Shown: positions 49,343 through 58,118, counted from the first letter of the stretch. The stretch is 64,000 nucleotides of DNA from Micromonospora sp. WMMD812 (GCF_027497215.1 NZ_CP114904.1:4786001-4850000); one strand, 5' to 3'. Translations and numbers: made by a program. The notes: a model not told the origin generated them from the sequence alone.

Positions 49343-51163
49343 TCAGCCGGTCCGGGGCGGTCGGTAGGCGGTGACCGCGCGAGCGGCGAGCCGTTCGGCT
49401 GCCGCCGCGTCGCCGGCCGCGGCGGCGAGCGCCGCCGCCCCCGGCAGCAGCCGGGACGCCAACCGCAGCGCCAGCCAGCCGCTGGCCTGCGCGGCGAGTG
49501 GCGCCGCGAGCCGCCAGGCGGCCTCTGCCGCCCGGGACCAGGGCGCGTCGGCCGGTTCGTCGGCCGTCCGTGCGGCGTCCAGCGCGGTACGCGCGCTCGC
49601 CGCGTCGGGGTGCACCTGGCTCAGCACCAGCAGCTCGACGGCCCGGTCCGGGTGGGCCGGGTCCCGGCCGTACGCCGCCGCGAGATGTAGCACCAGGTTG
49701 GCCTGGGTCCAAAGCACCGAGGCCAACTCGGCGACCGGCGCGAGCACACCGGCGAGCGCGGCGGCTGCCCCACCCGCGCCGGCCATCCGGACGAACCGGC
49801 GGGTGGCGAGTCGGGCCAGGCCGTCCGGCGACGCCTCGGGGTACGCACTGCGGCGCCGTTCGGCCCACTCCCGGGCGCCCGGCCCGAGCGCCTCCACCGC
49901 AGCCAGGGCCAGTAGCTCCGGTGCGAAACCGGGATGCTCGAGCACCCGCCCGGCGACCGCGCGGAGCTGCGTGGCGGGCTGCTCGAGCACCCTCCCCTCG
50001 ACCGCGTGGAGCTGCGGGCTCGGCGAGGTGGGAGTGGTCGGTGCGCTTCTCCCCGGTGCGGGTGCCTTCCGGCCGACCGCCGGTTCTTCGGTGAGCGCGC
50101 TCTCCGCCGGCCGGGCCGCCCTGCTGGCGGGAGTCGCCTTCTTCGCCCGCGTGACCGCTGGTCGACGTGCCGGCTCCACCACGGTCGTAGCCGGCCGATC
50201 GACGTCCGTCCCCGATGCCTCGGGCGTGACCGGAGCCGGCCCAGTCCCGGGCATTGCCCGCCCGGCCGCGGTCGCCGCGGTCGCCTCGGCCGAGGTCGCC
50301 TCGGTCGAGGTCGCCTCGGTCGCCTCGACCACGGGCCCGGCCGGGGTTGGCTGTGCCGTCCGGTCGCCGGGCTCGGCCGGGGTTGGTAGTGCGGCGTGCG
50401 CGCTGGGCCCGGCCGGGGTTTGTGTGGCGTGCGCGCTGGGCTTGGCCGGGGTTGGTTGTGCGGCTTGGTCGGCGGGCTTGGCCGGGGTCGGCGCTGCCGC
50501 CTGCTCGGCCAGGGCCGGAGGTGCCGCCGGCTCGATCGGCTCGGCTGGCATCGCCTCGACCTTGGCCGGGCCGGCAGTCTTGCGGGCGGGGGCCCGCCTC
50601 GCGCGGGGCGCCGCCTTCTTCGCCGACGTGGCCTTCCTCGGTGCTGCCCGCTTCGCGGTCGTGTCCACCGCGGTCGCCGAGTCGCCAGCCGTCCCCGAAC
50701 GGCCAGCCGCCTCCACGGGCTGAGCCTCCGCAGCCGACGGCGCGGGCGGGCGGTCGGGCACGACCGGGGCCTCCGTCGGGTCCGGCGCCGCGGCCGGCGC
50801 CGCCGGCACCGCCGGGCTGGCCGGTGCCTCTTCAGGCGCGACTACCACGACCTCGGACGGTGCTGGCCGCTCAGCAGCCTCGTCGGCGGCCGCGCTCGTG
50901 TCCGGGGTCGACGCGGGTGGAGCCTCCCCGTGCCGTGCGGGCTGGCGGGGCAGCGGCTGGTCAGGATCGGGTGGCCGGAACAGGACGGCCGGGGCGGCCT
51001 TGGCCCGTCGTGTCCGTTTCGCCTGATCAGCGGCCGGAGGAGAGGCCGGCTCGGTGGCCGTGGGTGGCATGGAGGGCGGGGTGAACGTGGCCTTCGGGGA
51101 GCGGCGTCGCGCCCCCTCAGCAGGCTCGCGGCGGCTCGGCTCGCTCGGGGGCTGCTCCTGCAT
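49343..51163 (-). CDS. Ala/Pro/Lys-rich protein with C-terminal EcsC-like domain
   Basis: The protein has 606 residues. Residues about 1-370 are low-complexity, with Lys/Arg/Ala/Pro patches resembling histone-H1-type tails (KRAAPRKATSAKKAAPRARR, ARRPAVTRAKKATPASRAAR) and Pro/Thr/Ala repeats such as QPTPAKP. The C-terminal about 200 residues (LGPGAREWAERRRSAYP, then LHLAAAYGRDPAHPDRAVELLVL) resemble EcsC-family helical domains, with a hydrophobic stretch in the middle. The role is unknown; binding of nucleic acid or the membrane surface by the basic tail is possible. The minus-strand frame has strong GC3 bias, so it is a real gene despite its composition. Confidence 0.7.
   Translation of the reverse strand: MQEQPPSEPSRREPAEGARRRSPKATFTPPSMPPTATEPASPPAADQAKRTRRAKAAPAVLFRPPDPDQPLPRQPARHGEAPPASTPDTSAAADEAAERPAPSEVVVVAPEEAPASPAVPAAPAAAPDPTEAPVVPDRPPAPSAAEAQPVEAAGRSGTAGDSATAVDTTAKRAAPRKATSAKKAAPRARRAPARKTAGPAKVEAMPAEPIEPAAPPALAEQAAAPTPAKPADQAAQPTPAKPSAHATQTPAGPSAHAALPTPAEPGDRTAQPTPAGPVVEATEATSTEATSAEATAATAAGRAMPGTGPAPVTPEASGTDVDRPATTVVEPARRPAVTRAKKATPASRAARPAESALTEEPAVGRKAPAPGRSAPTTPTSPSPQLHAVEGRVLEQPATQLRAVAGRVLEHPGFAPELLALAAVEALGPGAREWAERRRSAYPEASPDGLARLATRRFVRMAGAGGAAAALAGVLAPVAELASVLWTQANLVLHLAAAYGRDPAHPDRAVELLVLSQVHPDAASARTALDAARTADEPADAPWSRAAEAAWRLAAPLAAQASGWLALRLASRLLPGAAALAAAAGDAAAAERLAARAVTAYRPPRTG
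50262..50530 (-). repeat. degenerate tandem repeats coding for Pro/Thr/Ala/Glu segments
   Basis: Within the 606-residue gene, units coding for variants of PTPAxPxxxA recur several times, and a GTCGCCTCGGTCGAG-type unit codes for alternating Glu-Ala-Thr. Such arrays can change length by slippage. Confidence 0.6.
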
Positions 51164-51308
51164 ATCGATGGAGCGTAGTCCCGATCACGCCGGTGCACAG
51201 CGTGGAATCGCGGCGGGCGGGTAGCCTCGTCGGTGGGCTGGGGAAGTCGCTTTGCTCCCCGTGGGTGGGGACCTGTATCCTCGGGCGCGGTGGTCTGCGG
51301 GCCACCGA

Positions 51309-51399
51309 GGAGACTTCGCCTAGTCTGGTCTATGGCGCCGCACTGCTAATGCGGTTGGGGTCTTAAAGCCCCTCCCGGGTTCGAATCCCGGAGTCTCCG
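51309..51399 (+). tRNA. tRNA-Ser (anticodon GCT)
   Basis: Ninety-one bases. The acceptor arms GGAGACT / AGTCTCC pair, with discriminator G and no encoded CCA. Anticodon stem CCGCA / TGCGG holds loop CTGCTAA. A long variable arm is present, and the T-arm CCGGGTTCGAATCCCGG is exact. It reads AGC/AGU codons. Confidence 0.97.
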
Positions 51400-51434
51400 C
51401 GCGAAAGCCGGGTGTGTAGACTGGCCGAGCACAA

Positions 51435-51507
51435 GCGCCCGTAGCTCAACGGATAGAGCATCTGACTACGGATCAGAAGGTTAGGGGTTCGAGTCCCTTC
51501 GGGCGCG
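51435..51507 (+). tRNA. tRNA-Arg (anticodon ACG)
   Basis: Seventy-three bases without encoded CCA. GCGCCCG / CGGGCGC acceptor stem, D-arm AGCTCAACGGATAGAGC, and anticodon stem TCTGA / TCAGA with loop CTACGGA. The T-arm is AGGGGTTCGAGTCCCTT. It lies 35 bases after tRNA-Ser(GCT) and is probably co-transcribed. Confidence 0.97.
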
Positions 51508-51570
51508 CAAGACAGGGAGAAGCCCTCGACCAGCCGAAATGGCGGTCGGGGGCTCTCTCGTATCCGGTGT

Positions 51571-52653
51571 TCACCAGCTGATTTTGGCCGCCACCGGCAG
51601 GTGGTCGCTGCCGGTGGCCGGCAGCACCCACGAGCTCTCCGGCTCCACGCCTCTGACCAGGATCTGGTCGATCCGCACCACCGGGAATCTTGCCGGCCAG
51701 CTGAAGCCGAAGCCATCCCCGGCCGCGTCCTGGGCCGAGCGCAGCTGCGAGGTGATGCCCGCGAACGCGCGGTCGTCCATGGTGCCGTTCAGGTCACCGA
51801 GCAGCACCACCCGCTCGTTCCGCTCGGCGGCGATGGCCTGGCCGAGCGCCTGCGCGTTTCTGTCTCGATGGACCGTCCAGAAGCCCGCCCTGGGATTCAC
51901 CCGTGCGGACCCCAGGTGGGCCACATACACCGCCAGCGGACCGTGGTCCGTGGTCACCGTGGTGCGCAGCGCCCGGGTGTAGGTCATCGTGATGTCGCGC
52001 GGCTTGGTGGCCGCCAGCGGCCCGTAGTCCATCTTGATGTCGACCGGCTCGGTGTCCGACAGGGGCAGCTTGCTCCACAGCCCGACCGTGCCGTGCACCG
52101 TGTGATAGGGGTACGCCGAGGCCAGCTCCTGCTCGTACGTGCCCCGGGCCTGCTCGGTCAGCTCCACCAGGGCCAGCACGTCCGCCCCGGAGGCGGCCAG
52201 GTCGCGGGCGGTGCCGGCCGGGTCGACATTGGCGGCGCCGACGTTGTGCTGGGCGACGGTGAGGTCGCCGCCCGGGTGGGACTTGTCGTCGAGCAGCCCG
52301 CCGAAGAGGTTCAGCCACACCACGACCGGCAGCAGCAGCGCGGCGACCGCGGAGGCGGAGCGGCGCCACAGCGCCCCGATCAGCAGCACGGGGATGAACA
52401 GGCCGAACCACGGCAGGAAGGTCTCTACCAGGCTGCCGAGGTTCCCGAGCCGGTTCGGGATCGTCGCGTGCAGCAGCATGAGCGGCCCGAGCAGCAGCGC
52501 CAGCGCCGCGAGCACCCGGCCGCGTTTCCAGGGGCCCGGCCGGGAGGCGGCGCGTATCGCCCGGTGGATGCGCGCGCGCCAGGTCCCGGCATCGGTACCC
52601 CGGCGGCCGGCGCCGCCGCCCTGCCCGCTCTCCGCCGTGTCCACCCGCGTCAT
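51571..52653 (-). CDS. endonuclease/exonuclease/phosphatase-family membrane protein
   Basis: The protein has 360 residues. Three N-terminal membrane helices (about residues 45-62, 75-97 and 100-118) are followed by an EEP-domain (about 128-358). Its motifs are TVAQHNVGAAN, DVLALVELTEQ (metal-binding Glu), VYVAHLGSARVNP, VLLGDLNGTMDD (the Asp-Leu-Asn set) and the C-terminal ATGSDHLPVAAKISW with the catalytic Asp-His. The domain faces the outside by topology. Substrates could be extracellular DNA, phospholipid or another phosphodiester. It lies just downstream of the two tRNA genes, on the opposite strand. Confidence 0.9.
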   Translation of the reverse strand: MTRVDTAESGQGGGAGRRGTDAGTWRARIHRAIRAASRPGPWKRGRVLAALALLLGPLMLLHATIPNRLGNLGSLVETFLPWFGLFIPVLLIGALWRRSASAVAALLLPVVVWLNLFGGLLDDKSHPGGDLTVAQHNVGAANVDPAGTARDLAASGADVLALVELTEQARGTYEQELASAYPYHTVHGTVGLWSKLPLSDTEPVDIKMDYGPLAATKPRDITMTYTRALRTTVTTDHGPLAVYVAHLGSARVNPRAGFWTVHRDRNAQALGQAIAAERNERVVLLGDLNGTMDDRAFAGITSQLRSAQDAAGDGFGFSWPARFPVVRIDQILVRGVEPESSWVLPATGSDHLPVAAKISW

Positions 52654-53011
52654 GTCTGTCCTCGCTCACTGCCGGTCGTTGCTGCATCCTCGGGTCCCGG
52701 GTGGGGGTTGGCCCGCTTGGTCGGGTAGCCGTCGGCGTCGAGCCCGCGGCCTCCACCCGGTCCCGGATATCGGGGGCCGCGCTGAGCAGCAGCACGCGGG
52801 CGCGGGCGGCGAACCCGGGGAGGCGCCGGCACACCCGACCGCTTCCGCTTCCCGTGGTCCCTCGTCTTCCGGCATACGCTCTCAAAAGGAGTTAAGGGTT
52901 CGATAAACACCCGCCGGAGCCATCCTCCACGCCGTGGCCCGGGACGGTCCGACGCGGCAGCGAACGAGCGGAGCCTCGACCAGACGTTTGCCGACGTTCC
53001 TGGCTGGCCTC
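52654..53011. other. 358-base gap with no gene
   Basis: Neither strand shows a frame with protein-like content. It contains the promoter of the EEP gene (near 52654-52700). An isolated AAAAGGAG at about 52885 is not followed by a usable start. Confidence 0.5.
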
Positions 53012-53752
53012 TTACCGCGTCGCGTCGGGAAGGGCGGCGGCGATGCCGTTGAGCACGTGGTCCAGTCCGTACTGGAAGCGCGTGTCGGGTGACAGGTGCG
53101 ACAGCCGCCCCTCGCGGATGGTGCGGTTGAACATCGGGTACTTGCCGGACTCGATCACGTGCTTGACGTACGGTCCGACGTACTGCGCCATCCACTGTCT
53201 GCGGTCCATGCCGGTGTGCCGGGCGTGCTCGAGCCAGCCGATCTCGTCCCGCACGGCGCTGGCGACGTAGTCGCTCACCATGCCGCAGAGGCTGGTCATC
53301 TCGTCGATCTCCAGGCCGAACCCGTCGAGGGTCGTGAGCATGAAGTCGTAGACCCGTAGCGAGTTGGGGCCGAGGGCGGGGCGTCGGGCCAGCGTGGCCT
53401 GCCAGGGGTGGCGCAGACCGACCGCGCGGGTCTCGTGGGCCACCAACGAGAGATCCGTACGCCAGTCACCGCCGGACGGCTCGGGCAGCACGATCTCGCC
53501 GAGCACCGCGTCGAGCATGAGGTCGATCAGGTCGTCCCGCTTGGGGACGTACCGGTACAACGACATCGCCCCGGTGCCCAACTCCTGGGCGATGCGACGC
53601 ATGGTCGCGGCGTCGATGCCCTCCGCGTCCGCGATCGAGATGGCGACCTCGGTGATCTGGGCCCGGCTGTAGCCCGGCCGACGGCCCGGGCCGGAGCGGA
53701 CAACGTTCTCGGGGCGCATCCAGATACTGACCTGTTGCTCGGCGGCGGACAT
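53012..53752 (-). CDS. TetR-family transcriptional regulator
   Basis: The protein has 246 residues. The N-terminal helix-turn-helix is at about 30-75 (SRAQITEVAISIADAEGIDA, MRRIAQELGTGAMSLYRYVP). The C-terminal ligand-binding domain is of the TetR_C type seen with drug-exporter regulators. I use the ATG with AAGGAGAGG ahead; a GTG directly upstream is also possible. It diverges from an MFS/FMN-reductase/SDR operon and should bind the 19-bp-arm inverted repeat at 53769-53817. The inducer is unknown. Confidence 0.92.
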   Translation of the reverse strand: MSAAEQQVSIWMRPENVVRSGPGRRPGYSRAQITEVAISIADAEGIDAATMRRIAQELGTGAMSLYRYVPKRDDLIDLMLDAVLGEIVLPEPSGGDWRTDLSLVAHETRAVGLRHPWQATLARRPALGPNSLRVYDFMLTTLDGFGLEIDEMTSLCGMVSDYVASAVRDEIGWLEHARHTGMDRRQWMAQYVGPYVKHVIESGKYPMFNRTIREGRLSHLSPDTRFQYGLDHVLNGIAAALPDATR

Positions 53753-53768
53753 CACACCTCTCCTTCTT

Positions 53769-53817
53769 GCGTACATCGTACTCGAAAGCTACCGTCTATT
53801 TCGAGTACGGTGTACGC
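53769..53817. promoter_or_regulatory. TetR operator, 19-bp inverted arms
   Basis: GCGTACATCGTACTCGAAA (53769-53787) and TTTCGAGTACGGTGTACGC (53799-53817) match at 18 of 19 positions, with an 11-base spacer. Each arm itself contains GTAC repeats. It spans the promoter region between the TetR gene (start 53752) and the MFS gene (start 53832). Confidence 0.8.
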
Positions 53818-53831
53818 GATTGGAGTGGACC

Positions 53832-55341
53832 GTGAGTCGATCTCTGTACGTGGGTGTGGTCGGGGTGATCCTCGGCATGATCACGGCGCCGCTCGACGGG
53901 ATGATGCTCGGGCCCGCGCTGCCGGTGATCGTGAACGATCTCGGCGGCCTGGAGCACTTCTCGTGGGTCGTGACGGCCTACCTCGTCGCCATGGCCACCT
54001 CGACGCCGGTCTGGGGCAAGCTCGGCGACCTCTACGGGCGCAAGCGGGCATACCTGTCGGCGATCGTCCTGTTCCTGCTCGGGTCCGGGCTGTCCGGAGC
54101 GGCCCAGGACATGACCCAGCTCATCGGTTTCCGCGCCGTGCAGGGTCTCGGCGCCGGCGGCCTCATGGTCGGCGCCCTCGCGCTCATCGCCGAACTGGTG
54201 CCGCCCCGCCAGAGCGGTCGGGTCATGGGCCTGTTCGGAATGATGATGCCCGTCGCCTTCATCGCCGGCCCCGTGCTCGGGGGCCTGTTCGCCGACCACC
54301 TCGGCTGGCGGTGGGCCTTCTCCGTGAACATCCCGGTCGGTGTCGCCGCCGGGGTGCTCATCGCCACCGCGGTGCCGGCCTCGCCCCGACGGATGAAGGC
54401 CCGCATCGACTTCCCTGGCGTACTGCTGCTCACCGCCGCTCTGGTCGCGCTGAGCCTGCTGGCCAGCTGGGCCGGCAGCCGGTACGCCTGGGTGTCGACG
54501 CCGATCGCCGCGCTCGCCGTCGTGAGCCTCGTGGCCCTGGCGGCGTTCGTCGCGGTCGAACGTCGCGCCGCCGAGCCGGTCGTGCCGCTGCGCCTGTACG
54601 GCGACCGCAACTTCACCGTCGCCCAGATCCTGCGGCTGTTGGCCGGTGCCGGAATGATGGTGTTCGCCACCTTCCTGCCGCAGTACATGCAGCTGGTCAA
54701 GGGCGCATCCGCCACCGCCAGCGGCATGTTGATCCTGCCGGCGATGCTCGGCATGGTCGTCGTGCTGATCGGCAGCGGCCAGCTCATCAGCCGCACCGGC
54801 CGCTACCGTGCCTACCCGATCCTCGGCGGCGCGCTCCTGGCTGGCGGCCTGCTCGTCCTCCTCGCAGTCGGGCCGGGCACCGGCGTGGCACTCGCGTCGG
54901 CGCTGACACTGTTCGGCGGCGCGGGTGTGGGCCTGCTGATGCAGAGCACGACGATCGTCACGATCAACAGCGCCACCGCGCGACCTGGGTGCGGCAAGCG
55001 GCTCGGTCACGCTCTGGCACACGATGGGCGCCTCGCTCGGTGCCGCCTCGCTCGGCGCCCTCTACACCAGCCGGCTCGAGGGCACGCTCCAAGACCGCCT
55101 CGGCGCCGCCGAGGCGGGCCGGATCCTCTCCGGTGGCGAGCTGACCGCCGACGCCGTCCAGCACTTCCCCGCCGGCGCGGGGGACGCCGTACGCGCCGCG
55201 GTCACCAGCGGCGTACACGCCATCGCCATCGTCGGTGCCGCCCTCGGCGCCGTCGCGTTCGGGCTCGCCTGGCTCGTCCGCGAGACACCGCTACGGGAAA
55301 GCCCCGCCCCCACACCCGTTCTGGAGGAGACCCATGTCTGA
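53832..55341 (+). pseudogene. MFS drug transporter (DHA2, 14-helix type) with an apparent frameshift
   Basis: From the GTG at 53832 (TGGAG ahead) the frame encodes a normal DHA2 transporter: LDGMMLGPALPVI, the loop GKLGDLYGRKRAYL, and RAVQGLGAGGLMVGA. It continues to VTINSA near 54971. The rest of the protein (PPRDLGAASGSVTLWHTMGASLGAASLGALY to the stop at 55341) continues in the +1 frame. One extra base or two missing bases near 54972 explain this. The correct C-terminal part overlaps the FMN-reductase start. It is either a pseudogene, a sequencing error or, less likely, a programmed shift. The restored protein would have about 500 residues. Confidence 0.8.
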
Positions 55342-55936
55342 CCATCGACTACAGGTGGCCGTCATCCTCGGCAGCGTCCGAGATGGACGGATCGGCCCGA
55401 CCGTGGCCAACTGGTTCGTCGGCGAGGCCAAGCGCCGCGACGACATGCTCGTCGACCTCGTCGACCTGGTCGACGTGCCGATCGGCTCGGCCGCGCCGAC
55501 GATGTCGCCCCCGCCGGAGGCTCTGGCGGCGCTGCGCGAGCTGACCCCGCGTCTCGACGCCGCCGACGCGTTCGTCGTGGTGACCCCGGAGTACAACCGC
55601 AGCTATCCCGCCGGACTGAAGAACGTCATCGACTGGCACAACGTCCAGTTCCACGCCAAGCCGGTGGCGTTCGTCTCGTACGGCGGAATCTCCGGCGGTT
55701 TGCGTGCGGTCGAGCACCTGCGTGCCGTCTTCGCCGAGCTGCACGCCGTCACCACCCGGGACACGGTCAGCTTCCACAACGTGTGGGAGCAGTTCGACGG
55801 GAACGGCAACCCCACGGACCCGCGACGACCGGCCGCCGCGGCCACCATGCTCCTCGACCAGCTGCTCTGGTGGGCATGGGCCCTCAAGGACGCGCGGAGC
55901 ACGTCCCCCTACCGAACCCCGAGCACGACCCGATGA
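55334..55936 (+). CDS. NADPH-dependent FMN reductase family protein
   Basis: This 200-residue flavodoxin-fold protein has the FMN-phosphate loop VILGSVRDGRIGPTVANW and the motif VVVTPEYNRSYPAGLKNVIDW. KPVAFVSYGGISGGLRAVEHL is also typical of azoreductase/chromate-reductase-like members. It reduces flavin or quinone-like compounds with NADPH. It begins within the end of the MFS gene (8-base overlap) and is followed by the SDR gene. All three are expected under the TetR regulator at 53012-53752. GGAGGAGA lies before its ATG. Confidence 0.92.
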   Translation: MSDHRLQVAVILGSVRDGRIGPTVANWFVGEAKRRDDMLVDLVDLVDVPIGSAAPTMSPPPEALAALRELTPRLDAADAFVVVTPEYNRSYPAGLKNVIDWHNVQFHAKPVAFVSYGGISGGLRAVEHLRAVFAELHAVTTRDTVSFHNVWEQFDGNGNPTDPRRPAAAATMLLDQLLWWAWALKDARSTSPYRTPSTTR

Positions 55937-55950
55937 GAGGCGCACCAGAC

Positions 55951-56700
55951 ATGACGACCCTGGCTGGGAAGACGGTGCTGGTCACCGGCGGCGGTCGAGG
56001 AATCGGCCGGGCCATCGCCGAACGCCTCGGGCGCGACGGCGCCCGCGTCGCCGTGCACTACGGCAGCAACGAGACCGCCGCCAAGGAGACCGCCGCGGCG
56101 ATCGAAGCGGCCGGTGGCCAGGCGTTCACCGTCCACAGCCGGCTCGGCGTGGCCAGCGACGCCGAGACGCTGTGGGCCGCGTTCGACGCGCAGGCGGACG
56201 GCCTGGACATCCTGGTCAACAACGCGGGAATCCTGGGTGAGCAGGCCGAGCTCCAGGAAGTCAGCGGTCGCCACTACGACCAGGTGTTCGCGGTCAACAC
56301 CCGGGCGCCGTTCTTCATCACCCAGCACGGGCTGCGACGACTGCGGAACGGTGGCCGGATCATCAACATCTCCACGATGCTGACCCGCGGATCGGCGATG
56401 TCCCGGTCGATCACCTACGCGATGTCCAAGGGCGCCCTCGACGTCCTCACCGCGACGCTCGCCAAACAGCTCGGGCCACGCGGCATCACCGTCAACACCG
56501 TGGCGCCCGGCGTCATCGACACCGACATGCACGAGGGACGGCTCGTCGGCGACGCCTTGGCCTGGCTGTCGTCGCTGTCACCGATGGGCCGGATCGGCAC
56601 ACCCGAGGATGTCGCCGACACCGTGGCCTTCCTCGCGTCCGACGACAGTCGTTGGGTGACCGGCCAATGGATCGACACCTCCGGCGGCACGCTGCTGTAG
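55951..56700 (+). CDS. short-chain dehydrogenase/reductase (SDR)
   Basis: The enzyme has 249 residues, a classical SDR. The cofactor motif is TGGGRGIG at residues 12-19, then NNAG, the catalytic YAMSK with Ser upstream (NISTMLTRGS), and PGVIDTDM. The C-terminus has WVTGQWIDTSGG. The ATG at 55933 overlaps the FMN-reductase stop and gives six extra residues; I prefer 55951 for its conventional N-terminus. It is the third gene of the TetR-controlled operon. The substrate is probably a ketone or alcohol related to the exported compound. Confidence 0.93.
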   Translation: MTTLAGKTVLVTGGGRGIGRAIAERLGRDGARVAVHYGSNETAAKETAAAIEAAGGQAFTVHSRLGVASDAETLWAAFDAQADGLDILVNNAGILGEQAELQEVSGRHYDQVFAVNTRAPFFITQHGLRRLRNGGRIINISTMLTRGSAMSRSITYAMSKGALDVLTATLAKQLGPRGITVNTVAPGVIDTDMHEGRLVGDALAWLSSLSPMGRIGTPEDVADTVAFLASDDSRWVTGQWIDTSGGTLL

Positions 56701-56735
56701 CGAGCCGGAACGCGGTACTCATCCCTGCGCACCCT

Positions 56736-56764
56736 GACCTGACGGCCAGCGGAACCGTCAGGTC
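56736..56764 (+). terminator. 10-bp-arm terminator after the SDR operon
   Basis: GACCTGACGG (56736-56745) and CCGTCAGGTC (56755-56764) are exact arms with a nine-base loop. It follows the SDR stop by 35 bases. Confidence 0.75.
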
Positions 56765-56832
56765 GGGTGTGTCGATCGGTGGATCCGGGTAGCCGCGAAA
56801 GGTGAGTTGGCGCCGAACGGGACAGGAGCACC

Positions 56833-57204
56833 ATGAGTCGTACCACTCGCGAGGTACTGGATGACCACCTCCGCCGCCGCCTGCACGGCGACCTGGAGGG
56901 CGACCTTCGCGAGAACTACCACCCTGACATTCGCCTGCTCTCCGCCGAGGGCGTCCACCAGGGCCATGACGGCGTACGGTATCTCGCGGGCATCCTGCGC
57001 AGCTACGTGACGGACGGCGAGTACCGGTACCGGCAGGTGCTGGCCGACGGGGACGTGGGCATGCTGATCTGGTCGGGCCGGTGTTCGGCCACCGACATCG
57101 CTCTCCACGACGGGGTGGACTCCTACGTCGTCCGCGACGGGCTGCTGGTCGTGCAGACGATCCACTATTCGACGGGCCCCATCGCGGAACATCCCGGCTG
57201 CTGA
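56833..57204 (+). CDS. SnoaL-like NTF2-fold protein
   Basis: The protein has 123 residues. It has the NTF2 pattern: VLDDHLRRRLHGDLEGDLRENYHPDIRLL at the N-terminus, then GHDGVRYLAGILRSYV and a C-terminal sheet (VDSYVVRDGLLVVQTIHYST). The ATG follows GGACAGGAG. It lies after the SDR terminator, so is transcribed separately. The function is unknown; many such proteins are lyases, cyclases or stress-related binders. Confidence 0.82.
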   Translation: MSRTTREVLDDHLRRRLHGDLEGDLRENYHPDIRLLSAEGVHQGHDGVRYLAGILRSYVTDGEYRYRQVLADGDVGMLIWSGRCSATDIALHDGVDSYVVRDGLLVVQTIHYSTGPIAEHPGC

Positions 57205-57220
57205 CGCCACGGCCGGCTCG

Positions 57221-57778
57221 TCAGCCAGCATTCGGAGATCCGGTCCTGGTGACTCGCTGGACGTCGACCCAGTACCGGCGGACGGCACCGATCTCGGTGT
57301 CCTGGATTCCCTCGAGGACGCCGCCGTGGCGCTCGATCGTCTTCGCCGACGCGAGGTTGTCCGCCGCGCAGACGATCAACACCCGGTCCAGGCCGAGCTC
57401 ACGCGCCTCGGCGAGCATCCGGCCCAGCGCCCAGGCGGCCAGCCCACGCCGGCGCGCCGAGGGCCGTACGCCGTAGCCGATGTGGCCGACCCGCCGCACG
57501 AAGTCGTTCTCCCCGTGCCGTAGCGCGATCGCGCCGAGCACCTGGTCGTCCTCGACGATCCATCGGTACGTGCAGTGCACCGATCCGGCGTCGAGCGGCC
57601 TCGCCGGATCGGACGCCTCGGTGAGCCGGCGCACCCAGGTTGCGAACCCGGCCGGCGAGTCCACCTCGTCCGACGGCCGCAGCCCGAACCCGTCCTCGTG
57701 GACGCCGGGACCCCAGTCGTCGCGCGCCTCCCGCCAGGCGGCGTGCAGCCGGACGGTGGGCGCGATCAGCTCGGGCAT
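57221..57778 (-). CDS. GNAT-family N-acetyltransferase
   Basis: The enzyme has 185 residues. The acetyl-CoA binding region is GHIGYGVRPSARRRGLAAWALG, followed by ELGLDRVLIVCAADNLASAKTIERHGG. The sequence matches small-molecule acetyltransferases of the GNAT fold. It ends 16 bases from the stop of the convergent NTF2-like gene. Upstream of its start lies the scar described at 57803-58020. The substrate is unknown. Confidence 0.92.
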   Translation of the reverse strand: MPELIAPTVRLHAAWREARDDWGPGVHEDGFGLRPSDEVDSPAGFATWVRRLTEASDPARPLDAGSVHCTYRWIVEDDQVLGAIALRHGENDFVRRVGHIGYGVRPSARRRGLAAWALGRMLAEARELGLDRVLIVCAADNLASAKTIERHGGVLEGIQDTEIGAVRRYWVDVQRVTRTGSPNAG

Positions 57779-57802
57779 CCAGCGACGATAGCGCCGCCCG
57801 CC

Positions 57803-57940
57803 TCAGCCCTTCCGCTGCACCAGCTCCAGCGGGTTGCCGACCGGGTCCGCGACCCAGCAGACGCGCAGCCGGCCGCCCTGGAAGTCGTGCGGCTCGCGGA
57901 GCCCGGCCGCCCCGGCGCCGAGCGCCCCCGACGTGGCGCC
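57803..57940 (-). pseudogene. C-terminal remnant of a VOC/glyoxalase-family gene
   Basis: On the minus strand a frame ending at 57803 encodes LREPHDFQGGRLRVCWVADPVGNPLELVQRKG, the characteristic end of a VOC-superfamily domain (WxxDPxGNxxELVQ). Upstream of about 57940 the frame turns into low-complexity Ala/Pro codons and no start or N-terminal half exists. It is a truncated gene end. Confidence 0.5.
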
Positions 57941-58020
57941 GGCGCCTGGCGGCGCTGCTGCTGGCCGTACCGCTGGCAGCAGTCGGATTCGCGCTGCTCA
58001 CGGTCGCCCGTTTCGGCTGA
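57931..58020 (+). pseudogene. C-terminal remnant of a membrane-protein gene
   Basis: The plus-strand frame ending at the TGA of 58018-58020 encodes TWRRRLAALLLAVPLAAVGF and a short tail, a basic-flanked hydrophobic helix like the last helix of a membrane protein. Nothing coherent precedes it. It abuts the VOC remnant head to head, as if an internal segment had been lost or rearranged. Confidence 0.35.
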
Positions 58021-58118
58021 ACCCGGCACCCGCCGGACCGGCCCCGGGACGCCGGACGGCGACGCTGCCGGCGACCGTCAGGTCGCCGGCAGCTGGTCGC
58101 CGGGGGGTCAGGAATGGA

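Noticed and set aside
48885..49868. Minus-strand open frame of about 330 codons upstream of the EcsC-like gene end
   Set aside because: It overlaps the convincing 606-residue gene in another frame and consists of low-complexity Arg/Gly/Pro.
52666..52875. Minus-strand 69-codon frame before the EEP gene
   Set aside because: Unbalanced Pro/Arg/Ala/Cys content, no ribosome-binding site, and no domain.
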